Source: an uncultured Bacteroidales bacterium (GTDB lineage Bacteria; Bacteroidota; Bacteroidia; Bacteroidales; UBA932). From it: a stretch of 64,000 nt of DNA. The stretch is from positions 62,001-126,000 of the forward strand of contig CALVAG010000004.1 in the NCBI GenBank assembly GCA_944325445.1, read 5' to 3'. The position numbers were made by a program, and so were the translations under genes. Positions 36,308 to 44,459 of this stretch are shown here, in pieces. Within the stretch, counting starts at the first letter, position 1. Each line of letters begins with the position of its first letter. A model generated the notes under the pieces. That model did not search any database. It worked only from the letters and a program-made list of their open reading frames with translations, and was not told where the DNA came from.

Positions 36308-36964
36308 TCAATAATACATCCTGTTGTTTTTCTTCCAATGCATTATCAGGAAAAATCCGAAGATCATGCCTCCGAGATGGGCGAAATGGGCTACTCCGCT
36401 GTCGCGTCCCGTAAGGCCGAGCAGAAGTTCGATTGCTCCGAATATTATAACGAAGTATTTCGCCTTCAGCGCTACGGGCGGAAAGACAAGCCCTATTATA
36501 TTGTTGGGGAAGAGCATCCCGTATGCAAGCAGCAGACCATAAATGGCGCCTGACGCACCTACTGTCGGAGTATTGTATAATATCCTCAATTGTTCGTATG
36601 CCTGATAGCTGCCGGCCGTAATTGCATTTTCCAATCCCGTTGCCTGAAGGTGGAGTACGAGGCTGTGCAGGATTGCCGCCCCTATTCCTGTTACAAGGTA
36701 GTAAAGCAGGAATTTCTTGCCGCCCCAGACATTTTCCAATACGGACCCGAAGAAAAAAAGCGTGTACATGTTAAAGAGTATATGTACGAAACTGCCATGC
36801 ATGAACATGTGGGTAAGGAACTGGTATGGCTTGAAAAACTGTGACTTGAAGTAAAATAGCGAGAGCTTTTCGTACATGAAATTGCCTATAATCAGTGTTG
36901 CGACGAACATGATTATATTTATTATTATAATGTTTTTTACTACAGGCGGTATTCTGTTGAACAT
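36308..36964 (-). CDS. Rhomboid-family intramembrane serine protease
   Basis: 218 residues, six helices. The catalytic Ser is in VGASGAIYGLLLAYGM (GxSG motif, near residue 139) and the catalytic His in VAHFAHLGGMIFGFFLI (near 195-200). The loop-1 motif with HMFMHGSFVHILFNMYTLFFFG is standard. It cleaves membrane proteins within the bilayer; substrates unknown. Sits between mutL and the EEP gene, all on one strand. Confidence 0.95.
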   Translation of the reverse strand: MFNRIPPVVKNIIIINIIMFVATLIIGNFMYEKLSLFYFKSQFFKPYQFLTHMFMHGSFVHILFNMYTLFFFGSVLENVWGGKKFLLYYLVTGIGAAILHSLVLHLQATGLENAITAGSYQAYEQLRILYNTPTVGASGAIYGLLLAYGMLFPNNIIGLVFPPVALKAKYFVIIFGAIELLLGLTGRDSGVAHFAHLGGMIFGFFLIMHWKKNNRMYY

Positions 36965-36976
36965 ATTTTCAAATAT

Positions 36977-38773
36977 TTATTTTTTAAGCATTTCCGACAG
37001 CTCTTCTGCCGGTATAATCTTCATTATTGGTCGTCCGGAAGGGGTATAGGAGTTGTTTTTGCATCCTAAGATGCTCTCTATTACGGTTTGTGCCTCTTCA
37101 CGGGTAATATTTTGCCGGTCGTATTTAATGTTTTTTACCATTGCGAGAGCGATTTTTTCCCTGTATTCGGCAGCCGGAGTTGCAGACGGACCGTCATGGG
37201 ATTCATTTAACGCCTCTATAAGGCTCTCTATACTCTCTTTTACATCGATTTGCTGGTTTTCGAAAGCCGCCGGCAGCCCGGATACGATTATGCTGTTTTT
37301 CCCGAAAGGCCTTATCTCGAATCCGTACTCCTTTACCTTTTCCTCCATCTGTGCAAGGAGTGCGAATGAGGCGCTGTCTACCTCTACCGTTTGCGGAAAG
37401 AGCGTCTGCTGTATTGCAGGTCTGGCATTTTCAAGGGCACTTAAATAACGTTCGTAGGCAATACGCTCTTTGGCGCGTGCTATGTCTATGATTACAAGTT
37501 CGTTCCCTGCGCAAGTAATCAGGTATTTGCTGCCGATTTTCAGAAATCCGGCGGGCGCTGTATCTTCTGCTGAGCGGCAGTCGAACAGTTTTTTGCCCTC
37601 CATGCTCAAATCATAGCCGGAGTGCTCCCTTTGCTGTGTCCGGCGCATCGGTTCCCCGTTGTCCAGATCCCTGAAAGGATTGAAGAGCGGGTCATAATTT
37701 ATTTTTGGCGGACGGATGTTTGTGTAATCCAACGGCGTTGCAGGTATTTCCGGAGCCCCTTCCCTGTCGAAATCTATAGATGGAGAGAGGGAATTGCCTC
37801 CTATCGCCTCCTTTACCGCCGCCAAAAGTATTTCAAAAATTATTGAGTCATCTTCGAATTTTATTTCGGTTTTTGTGGGATGGATATTGACATCCATATT
37901 GCCTGGAGCTATATCCAGAAAGATGAAATACGAAGGTGTATATCCCTGGGGAATCAGGTTAGCATAGGCCTTTATAACGGACTTATGCAGCATGGGGCTT
38001 TTGAAAAAGCGCCCGTTTACAAAAAGATACTGATTGTTCTGTATCTTTTTTGCATTTTCAGGACGGCCGACAAATCCCCTTATATTTACGACATTGGTAT
38101 CTGCCTCTATATCTATGAGGTCTTTTGCGATGTTCCTGCCCTCTATCTGCAATATTCTCTGTTTTATGTTCTGTACCGCATGCAGGTGGAATATCTGTCT
38201 GGAATTGTGTATGAATTTGAATTCTATATCCGGTTTCGGGATGGCTATACGTGTAAATTCTGCGAGAATCTGCCGATATTCCACATTGTCGGATTTTAAG
38301 AATTTACGCCTTGCCGGAAGGTTGTAAAAGATGTTTCTTACTGCAAAGTTGGAACCCTGGGGGGTAGCTGTCCGGCATTTTGAAATTATACTGTTTTCTG
38401 CAATCCGTATCTCTGTGCCGAGCTCTTCGCCGGCTTTCTTCGTCTTTAACGTGACCTCCGCACATGAGGCGATCGAGGCAAGCGCTTCTCCTCTGAATCC
38501 GTAAGTTGTTATGTTGTAAATATCTTCCGCCTTCTCTATTTTGGAAGTGGCGTGTCTTTCGAAACAGAGAGCGGCCTCCTCTTCGTCCATTCCGCATCCG
38601 TTGTCTATAACCTGAATGAGAGTGCGCCCGCTGTCGTTTACAATCAGGGTTATCTGCGATGCGTTTGCATCGGCTGCATTCTCCATAAGTTCCTTTACAA
38701 CGGAAGAGGGGCGTTGGATTACCTCGCCTGCCGCTATCAGATTTGCGATATTTGAGGGGAGTACCTTAATCAT
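36977..38773 (-). CDS. mutL: DNA mismatch repair protein MutL
   Basis: Links MutS to downstream repair. 598 residues. The GHKL ATPase domain (1-330) has NxxDA-like MENAADANASQ, DNGCGMDEEEAALCFERHATSKI, and YGFRGEALASIAS. In the C-terminal domain the endonuclease motif DQHAxxExxxxE is replaced by Asp430-I-A-R-A-K-Glu436 ... Glu441, and the late CPHGRP by TPSGRP, so the metal site has lost His and Cys. It abuts the upstream 97-aa gene with no gap. Confidence 0.95.
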   Translation of the reverse strand: MIKVLPSNIANLIAAGEVIQRPSSVVKELMENAADANASQITLIVNDSGRTLIQVIDNGCGMDEEEAALCFERHATSKIEKAEDIYNITTYGFRGEALASIASCAEVTLKTKKAGEELGTEIRIAENSIISKCRTATPQGSNFAVRNIFYNLPARRKFLKSDNVEYRQILAEFTRIAIPKPDIEFKFIHNSRQIFHLHAVQNIKQRILQIEGRNIAKDLIDIEADTNVVNIRGFVGRPENAKKIQNNQYLFVNGRFFKSPMLHKSVIKAYANLIPQGYTPSYFIFLDIAPGNMDVNIHPTKTEIKFEDDSIIFEILLAAVKEAIGGNSLSPSIDFDREGAPEIPATPLDYTNIRPPKINYDPLFNPFRDLDNGEPMRRTQQREHSGYDLSMEGKKLFDCRSAEDTAPAGFLKIGSKYLITCAGNELVIIDIARAKERIAYERYLSALENARPAIQQTLFPQTVEVDSASFALLAQMEEKVKEYGFEIRPFGKNSIIVSGLPAAFENQQIDVKESIESLIEALNESHDGPSATPAAEYREKIALAMVKNIKYDRQNITREEAQTVIESILGCKNNSYTPSGRPIMKIIPAEELSEMLKK

Positions 38774-39067
38774 TTAACTGAAAAAAAGTGATATGCCGTC
38801 TGTAAAATAGATAAGTGCTATAACAATGATAATGACGGCGATTATCGAGACAAACCTCGTGAGTTTGTTAGCACCTCTGCTCCTTCTGGATTCGTATCTT
38901 ATGTTTTTGAATCCTTTCCTGATGGTCTCTCCCGGAACATATTCGCCCTTAGCCCGCTTTTCCGCGTTCTCTATCTTCTCCTTTATGGCCTCTTTGCGCT
39001 CATCGTAATAGATGGGCTGATAGTTGAAAACCCTGTGGGCCGGAGTCTTGAAGAAAAAAAATCCCAT
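38774..39067 (-). CDS. Small membrane protein upstream of mutL, unknown function
   Basis: 97 residues. A charged, helical N-terminal part (YYDERKEAIKEKIENAEKRAKGEY, in pieces) and one C-terminal membrane helix (VSIIAVIIIVIALIYF, about 73-88). No known domain recognised. It is directly followed by the mutL ATG without spacer and has its own -7 box, so it leads the operon with mutL, rhomboid, EEP protein and tsaC. The same kind of gene is common before mutL in Bacteroidales (recalled). Confidence 0.75.
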   Translation of the reverse strand: MGFFFFKTPAHRVFNYQPIYYDERKEAIKEKIENAEKRAKGEYVPGETIRKGFKNIRYESRRSRGANKLTRFVSIIAVIIIVIALIYFTDGISLFFS

Positions 39068-39091
39068 TGCCGTAAATTTTATACCAATCTA

Positions 39092-39099
39092 CAAAGTTA
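39092..39099 (-). promoter_or_regulatory. Bacteroidota -7 box for the mutL operon
   Basis: CAAAGTTA reads TAACTTTG on the minus strand, 24 bases before the 97-aa gene. Confidence 0.6.
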
Positions 39100-39111
39100 A
39101 CGCAAAAATTG

Positions 39112-39119
39112 TACCTTTG
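39112..39119 (+). promoter_or_regulatory. Bacteroidota -7 box for ispF
   Basis: TACCTTTG, 20 bases before ATG 39140. It is twelve bases from the opposing -7 box at 39092-39099, so the two promoters overlap. Confidence 0.6.
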
Positions 39120-39139
39120 CAATGACCAAATAGAGCATT

Positions 39140-39619
39140 ATGGAGTTCAGAACAGGTAACGGTTATGATGTACATCTGCTGGCCGACGGTCTGCCTTTCT
39201 TTTTGGGCGGTGTAAAAATCGAGCATACCAAAGGATGCGTGGCCCATTCAGACGGAGATACGCTTATTCATGCTCTTTGCGATGCACTGTTGGGTGCGTT
39301 GGCTCTTGGAGACATAGGCAAACATTTTCCGGATACTTCGGATGAATTCAAGGGAATCGACAGCAAGATTTTACTTGAAAGGAGTTATTGTCTGGTAAAG
39401 GAGAGAGGTTTTTCGCTGGTGAATGCAGATTGTACGATTTTATTGCAAAAACCCAAAGTTGCCGGATATATAGATTCAATGCGAAGCGTTTTGGCTGAAA
39501 TACTTGAAGTTACGCCTGAAAGAATTTCGGTGAAAGCTACTACGACAGAGGGTGCGGGCTTTGTCGGCAGGGAAGAAGCGGTTGCAGTTTATGCAACAGT
39601 TTTGGTAGAAAAAAAATAA
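39140..39619 (+). CDS. ispF: 2-C-methyl-D-erythritol 2,4-cyclodiphosphate synthase
   Basis: Forms the cyclic diphosphate in the MEP isoprenoid pathway. 159 residues, usual size. Zinc motif GYDVHLL (DxH) at residues 8-14, HSDGDTLIHALCDALLGALALGDIGKHFPD near 35-65, and TTEGAGFVGREEAVA at 133-147. The 3' end carries the -33 box of the tRNA promoter. Confidence 0.97.
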   Translation: MEFRTGNGYDVHLLADGLPFFLGGVKIEHTKGCVAHSDGDTLIHALCDALLGALALGDIGKHFPDTSDEFKGIDSKILLERSYCLVKERGFSLVNADCTILLQKPKVAGYIDSMRSVLAEILEVTPERISVKATTTEGAGFVGREEAVAVYATVLVEKK

Positions 39620-39632
39620 ATTCATACATTTG
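39601..39632 (+). promoter_or_regulatory. Bacteroidota -33/-7 promoter for the tRNA pair
   Basis: TTTG at 39601-39604 (inside the last codons of ispF), a 20-base spacer, and TACATTTG at 39625-39632. This is one of the best matches to the Bacteroidota consensus in the window, and it lies 16 bases before the tRNA-Gln. Confidence 0.75.
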
Positions 39633-39647
39633 TCCCCGCAAAAGTTC

Positions 39648-39718
39648 TGAGATATGGTGTAATGGTAGCACAAGAGATTCTGGCTCTCTTGGTTCGGGTT
39701 CGAGTCCTGATATCTCAA
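39648..39718 (+). tRNA. tRNA-Gln (CTG anticodon)
   Basis: 71 bases without an encoded CCA. Acceptor stem TGAGATA/TATCTCA (U1-A72 pair, typical of tRNA-Gln), anticodon stem AGAGA/TCTCT with loop TTCTGGC giving anticodon CTG, and the TpsiC arm GGTTCGAGTCC. Reads CAG codons. Confidence 0.93.
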
Positions 39719-39754
39719 CAAAATTCTTGCATGTTATTGCGAGTGCCGTTGTAA

Positions 39755-39828
39755 GGCGCAGTAGCTCAGCTGGTTAGAGCGCATGATTCATAATCATGAG
39801 GTCACCAGTTCAATCCTGGTCTGCGCTA
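39755..39828 (+). tRNA. tRNA-Met (CAT anticodon), probably elongator
   Basis: 74 bases, no encoded CCA. Acceptor GGCGCAG/CTGCGCT, D arm GCTCAGCTGGTTAGAGC, anticodon stem CATGA/TCATG with loop TTCATAA (anticodon CAT), TpsiC arm CCAGTTCAATCCTGG. The anticodon stem resembles elongator Met; a tRNA-Ile2 (lysidine-modified CAT, reading ATA) is less likely but not excluded. Initiator type is excluded by the lack of three G-C pairs in the anticodon stem. Confidence 0.88.
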
Positions 39829-39835
39829 CATTGGG

Positions 39836-39875
39836 AATGAGGTACTTAGGGAAACCTGAGCGCCTCATTTTTTTT
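39836..39875 (+). terminator. Rho-independent terminator after the tRNA pair
   Basis: AATGAGG (39836-39842) pairs with CCTCATT (39863-39869), with further pairing inside (AGG/CCT), then a run of T to 39875. No gene follows until 40076; the 200-base spacer between holds a weak -7 box at 39960 and nothing else I can identify. Confidence 0.88.
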
Positions 39876-39959
39876 GTTATGTTGCGAGTTCTGCAACGAA
39901 TCGATGTAGCTTTAGATAGGAATATGCCTGATTGCATGCCGGACAAGAGAAAATATTGC

Positions 39960-39967
39960 TAATTTTG
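39960..39967 (+). promoter_or_regulatory. Possible -7 box for the RND efflux operon
   Basis: TAATTTTG, a TAnnTTTG match 108 bases before the adaptor ATG. No -33 box at the right distance. The long leader could hold a regulatory site, but I see no repeat or palindrome there. Confidence 0.4.
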
Positions 39968-40075
39968 TTAAGATATAGCTGTCGGATACTTTATTGTGCT
40001 GAAGAATCCCGGAATTTTTGGCGTAAATATTGTAGAAGAGTAAAGGCTACGGTAAAAATTTGAAAATAACAGTAT

Positions 40076-41326
40076 ATGCAGATAAATATCCCCACCGAAA
40101 AAGTTGTGGATGTCGGGAAAAAAGGCATCGGCAAGATTAAAAACAAAGTAAAGAGTTTCAAGAAGTTGCCCAAATGGAGCTGGTATGCGATAGGTTTCGG
40201 ATGCGCTGCAGTTATCGCCGGCGGCATAATATTGCTCTGGCCCGAACCTCCCAAACCGGTCTATCCGGTAATCGAGGCGCAGCCTGTAGTAGTGGATGAT
40301 GTCAATATATACGGCGAATATGCGGGCAGGATACGCGCGCAGCAGTTTGTGGAGATAAGGGCGCGAGTTGAGGGGTATCTGGAAAAGATGCTCTTTGAGG
40401 AGGGTACATATATAGAAAAAAATGAGGTGCTTTTTGTCATAGACCCGAAACTTTACAGGGCGAGCGTAGAAAAAGCCAAGGCTCAGTTGAACAAGAACAA
40501 GGCTCTGGCACTCAAGGCAGAACGCGATTTAGGCAGAATACGCCCCCTTTTCGAGCAGAATGCGGCAAGCCGTCTCGACCTCGATAATGCCATTGCTTCG
40601 TACGAGAGCGCGAAGGCGGAGGTGGTAATGAGCGAGGCGGACCTTACCCAGGCGGAGATAGCATTGGGCTATACTACCGTACGTTCCCCCATTTCAGGCT
40701 ATATAAGTGAAAGGAATGTAGATATAGGAACCCTTGTGGGACCGGGCGGAGGAAAGTCGCTTCTTGCAACGATAGTAAAGAGCGATACCGTGCGCGTGGA
40801 TTTCAGCATGACAGGCCTGGACTATCTGAAAAGCAAGGAGAGAAACGTGAATTTGGGACAGAAGGACTCTTCGAGGAAATGGAATCCCTATATAACCATA
40901 ACCCTTGCCGACAATACGCAATATCCGTTGAAGGGTATGGTGGATTTTGCAGATCCGCAGGTAGACCCGAATACAGGTACATTCTCTGTAAGGGCAGAGA
41001 TGGCAAATCCCGACAGAATCCTGCTTCCCGGGCAGCTGACCAAGGTGAAACTCTTGCTCGACGTGCGTGAAAATGCAATTGTGATTCCGAACAAATCTCT
41101 GGTGATAGAGAAGGGCGGTGCATTTGTCTTTGTCGTAAGAAGAGACAGCATAGTGGAGAAAAGGTTTATCGAACTCGGTCCGGAAGTGGGCGATAATGTG
41201 GTAGTGGAGAGAGGCTTGGGTTCGGATGAAAGAATCGTAGTAGAGGGATTCCACAAATTGAGACACGGTATGAAGGTGAGCCCCATAATAGTTGAACCTC
41301 AAAAACTGGAGCAGGAGGAGAGCTGA
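40076..41326 (+). CDS. RND efflux periplasmic adaptor (membrane fusion protein)
   Basis: Links inner-membrane pump and outer-membrane channel. 416 residues. Unlike most family members it has no cleaved signal peptide: ~37 residues rich in Lys precede one membrane helix (WYAIGFGCAAVIAGGIILLW, 37-56). Then come the barrel-sandwich/lipoyl halves (VEIRARVEGYLEKMLFEEGTYI near 95 and TTVRSPISGYISERNVDIGTLV near 200), the hairpin between them, and the beta-barrel (VDFADPQVDPNTGTFSVRAEM). First gene of a pump operon. Confidence 0.92.
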   Translation: MQINIPTEKVVDVGKKGIGKIKNKVKSFKKLPKWSWYAIGFGCAAVIAGGIILLWPEPPKPVYPVIEAQPVVVDDVNIYGEYAGRIRAQQFVEIRARVEGYLEKMLFEEGTYIEKNEVLFVIDPKLYRASVEKAKAQLNKNKALALKAERDLGRIRPLFEQNAASRLDLDNAIASYESAKAEVVMSEADLTQAEIALGYTTVRSPISGYISERNVDIGTLVGPGGGKSLLATIVKSDTVRVDFSMTGLDYLKSKERNVNLGQKDSSRKWNPYITITLADNTQYPLKGMVDFADPQVDPNTGTFSVRAEMANPDRILLPGQLTKVKLLLDVRENAIVIPNKSLVIEKGGAFVFVVRRDSIVEKRFIELGPEVGDNVVVERGLGSDERIVVEGFHKLRHGMKVSPIIVEPQKLEQEES

Positions 41327-41330
41327 GCCG

Positions 41331-44300
41331 ATGAAGAGTGATTTTTTTATAGACAGGCCGATATTTTCCACTGTCGTTTCGATTGTAATAGTGCTGGTTG
41401 GTCTGATAGGCCTTGTTCTGTTGCCTGTAGACCAGTATCCGCAAATCGTCCCCCCTGTAGTCAAGGTTTCGGCTTCATATCCCGGCGCCGGTGCCGAAAC
41501 GGTCTCGCAGGCTGTCGCAACGCCTATAGAGCAGGAGCTGAACGGTACGCCGGGCATGCTTTACATGGAATCGAGCAGTACCAATAACGGGAATTTTTCG
41601 GTAACCATAACATTCGATATAGATACGGACCCCGATCTGGCGGCCGTAGAGATTCAGAACCGCGTAAAACAGGCGGAATCCCGTCTGCCGGCGGAGGTGA
41701 TACAGAACGGAATATCTGTAGACAAGCAGGCCTCCAACAAACTGATGACAATAACGTTGCTTTCAAATGACCCGAAATTCGATGAAATTTACCTCAGCAA
41801 CTATGCCACTCTTAACGTACTCGACCTTCTCAGGCGTATTCCGGGCGTAGGACAGGTCTCCAATGTGGGCAGCCGCTATTATGCCATGCAGATTTGGGTG
41901 CAGCCCGAAAGGCTGGCCAATCTCGGGCTTACGGTCCAGGATCTGCAGAATGCGATAAAGGAGCAGAACAGGGAGTCTGCGGCCGGCGTTTTGGGACAGC
42001 AGCCCATGACCGGGGTAGACGTCACCCGTCCGATAGTGGCGAAAGGGCGTCTTTCAACTGTCAGCGAATTCGAAAATATTGTAGTCAGGGCACGCAGCGA
42101 CGGGTCAATTATAAGGTTGAGAGATGTTGCAAGGGTTTCGCTCGAAGCATCGTCTTATAATACCGAGAGCGGAATAAACGGGGGCAATGCCGCCGTGCTC
42201 GATATAAAGATGCTTCCCGGCATGAATGCGGTGGAGGTGGCCAATTCCGTAAAGGAGACGATGGAGCAGATAAGCGAGAATTTCCCGGAGGGCATATCGT
42301 ATGAGATACCGTTCGATATGACAACCTATATTTCGCAGTCTATCCATGAAGTGTACAAGACCCTCTTCGAGGCCCTTGTGCTTGTCATACTTGTGGTATT
42401 CCTCTCATTGCAGAGCTGGAGGGCGACTCTTATTCCCGCTATCGCAGTACCCATATCGCTCATAGGAACGTTCGGAGTGATGCTCATGTTCGGATTTTCG
42501 CTCAACACCCTTACGCTGTTGGGACTTGTCCTGGCCATAGGTACGGTGGTCGATGATGCGATAGTGGTAGTGGAAAACGTAGACAGAATCATGCATGAAC
42601 AGGGGCTCTCCCCTTATGAGGCAACGAAAATTGCGATGCAGGAACTGGGCGGAGCGTTGATAGCGATGTCGCTTGTGCTTTGCGCCGTCTTTATTCCGGT
42701 AAGTTTCCTTTCAGGAATTACGGGAATGCTCTACAGGCAGTTTACCATAACTATAGCCGTATCTGTAATTATCTCCACGGTAGTGGCGCTTACCCTCAGC
42801 CCGGTGATGTGTTCGATATTCCTCAAGCCTGCTACGGAGAAAAAGGGCGAGGAGAAGAACAGGCTCTTCAGGTTTATAAACAGGTGGCTGGCAAAGGGTG
42901 AAAAATATTATACGGAAATCATAGGCAAATCCATAAAGAATTCGAAACGGGTATTCGCGGCGTTCGGCATAGCGATTGTCGCAATATGGGCCATGAACAA
43001 ACTGGTGCCCCAAAGTTTTATCCCGCAGGAGGATCAGGGCTACTTTACTGTGGAGCTGGAACTGCCCGAGGGGGCGACTTTGGAGAGGACGCGCGAAGTT
43101 ACGGACAGGGCCATGGCCTATCTGCTGGCGCAGCCTGATGTGGAACATGTGCTTAATGTCACCGGTTCGAGCCCGAGGGTGGGGACCAACCAGTCGCGCA
43201 GCCAGATGACGGTCATTATGAAACCGTGGGACGAGCGCAAGACCGAAAGCATATCGGAATTTATGGAGCAGGTGAGGGAAGAGCTGTCGCAATATCCGGA
43301 GAGCAATGTCTATCTGAGTTCCCCTCCGGTTATTCCGGGCCTCGGAACTTCCGGCGGTTTCGAGATGGTGCTCGAATCGCGCGGAAACATGACCTATGCC
43401 GATTTGCAGGCTGCAACTGATACCCTTATCCATTATGCCTCAATGAGAAAGGAACTTGCGAGGGTAAACAGTTCCATGCAGAATGATATTCCCCAACTCT
43501 ATTTCGATGTAGACAGGGATATGGCGAAACTGATGGGCGTTTCTGTTTCCGATATCTTCACTACCGTAAAGGCATTTACCGGTTCCGTATATGTAAACGA
43601 TTTCAACCTCTTCAACAGGGTTTACAGGGTTTATATTCAGGCAGAAGCTCCATACAGGGCCTCGAGAGGCAATATGAACCTTTATTTCGTAAAGGGTGCA
43701 GAAGGCGAGATGATTCCCGTTACCTCTCTCGGAACCACAAGCTATACGACCGGCCCGGGTACTATAAAGAGGTTCAACATGTTCTATTCCTCTACCATTA
43801 CGGGGGAGGCCGCCCACGGATACAGTTCCGGCCAGGCGATGCAGGTGCTGGAAAATATCGTGAAGGAGAAGTTGCCCAAGGAGGTCGGCATAGAGTGGAG
43901 CGGACTTTCGTATCAGGAGAAAAAGCAGAGCGGCCAGACGGGTCTGGTGATAATGCTGGCCTTCCTCTTCGTATTTCTTTTCCTGGCCGCGCAGTATGAG
44001 AGCTGGTCTGTACCTGTTGCGGTGCTGCTTTCCCTCCCGATAGCCTGTGTGGGAGCATTCCTCTCGATCTGGATTTTCGGGCTGGAGAACAATATCTACT
44101 TCCAGATAGGTCTGGTTATGCTAATCGGTCTGGCCGCGAAGAATGCCATACTTATCGTGGAGTTCGCCAAGGAGGAGGTAGAGAAGGGCAAGGATGTGGT
44201 TCAGGCTGCCATCCAGGCCGGAGAATTGCGTTTCCGCCCCATAGTGATGACCTCCCTTACATTTATATTGGGCATGCTGCCTCTTGTACTGGCTTCCGGC

Positions 44301-44459
44301 CCCGGAGCAGCGAGTCGTCAGGGAATAGGAGTGGGCGTCTTTTTTGGAATGATAGTGGCCATTACGGCCGGAATAGTCTTTGTCCCGTTCTTCTTTGTCT
44401 GGATATACAGGTTGAAGGAGCGGTTTTCTAAAAAGAAAAGAGATGAGAAACTTGTTTAA
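41331..44459 (+). CDS. RND (HAE1/AcrB-type) efflux transporter, inner-membrane pump
   Basis: Proton-driven multidrug efflux pump, 1042 residues. Starts FFIDRPIFSTVVSIVIVLVGLIG. Marks: LPVDQYPQIVPPVV near 40, TLLGLVLAIGTVVDDAIVVVENVDR near 400 (helix 4 with proton-relay Asp-Asp), PQSFIPQEDQGYF near 570, and helices 7-12 with LMLIGLAAKNAILIVEFAKE near 930. ATG 41331 has a good Shine-Dalgarno, aggaggagag; an earlier in-frame ATG at 41292 lies in the adaptor gene and is unlikely. Overlaps the outer-membrane gene by 17 bases. Confidence 0.96.
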   Translation: MKSDFFIDRPIFSTVVSIVIVLVGLIGLVLLPVDQYPQIVPPVVKVSASYPGAGAETVSQAVATPIEQELNGTPGMLYMESSSTNNGNFSVTITFDIDTDPDLAAVEIQNRVKQAESRLPAEVIQNGISVDKQASNKLMTITLLSNDPKFDEIYLSNYATLNVLDLLRRIPGVGQVSNVGSRYYAMQIWVQPERLANLGLTVQDLQNAIKEQNRESAAGVLGQQPMTGVDVTRPIVAKGRLSTVSEFENIVVRARSDGSIIRLRDVARVSLEASSYNTESGINGGNAAVLDIKMLPGMNAVEVANSVKETMEQISENFPEGISYEIPFDMTTYISQSIHEVYKTLFEALVLVILVVFLSLQSWRATLIPAIAVPISLIGTFGVMLMFGFSLNTLTLLGLVLAIGTVVDDAIVVVENVDRIMHEQGLSPYEATKIAMQELGGALIAMSLVLCAVFIPVSFLSGITGMLYRQFTITIAVSVIISTVVALTLSPVMCSIFLKPATEKKGEEKNRLFRFINRWLAKGEKYYTEIIGKSIKNSKRVFAAFGIAIVAIWAMNKLVPQSFIPQEDQGYFTVELELPEGATLERTREVTDRAMAYLLAQPDVEHVLNVTGSSPRVGTNQSRSQMTVIMKPWDERKTESISEFMEQVREELSQYPESNVYLSSPPVIPGLGTSGGFEMVLESRGNMTYADLQAATDTLIHYASMRKELARVNSSMQNDIPQLYFDVDRDMAKLMGVSVSDIFTTVKAFTGSVYVNDFNLFNRVYRVYIQAEAPYRASRGNMNLYFVKGAEGEMIPVTSLGTTSYTTGPGTIKRFNMFYSSTITGEAAHGYSSGQAMQVLENIVKEKLPKEVGIEWSGLSYQEKKQSGQTGLVIMLAFLFVFLFLAAQYESWSVPVAVLLSLPIACVGAFLSIWIFGLENNIYFQIGLVMLIGLAAKNAILIVEFAKEEVEKGKDVVQAAIQAGELRFRPIVMTSLTFILGMLPLVLASGPGAASRQGIGVGVFFGMIVAITAGIVFVPFFFVWIYRLKERFSKKKRDEKLV

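Noticed and set aside
39755..39828. Second tRNA as tRNA-Ile2 (lysidine)
   Set aside because: Attractive given the many ATA codons, but the anticodon stem CATGA/TCATG is more like elongator tRNA-Met.
39881..39897. Small GTTGC/GCAAC hairpin as a second terminator or RNA
   Set aside because: Only five base pairs, no T run, and no conserved features.
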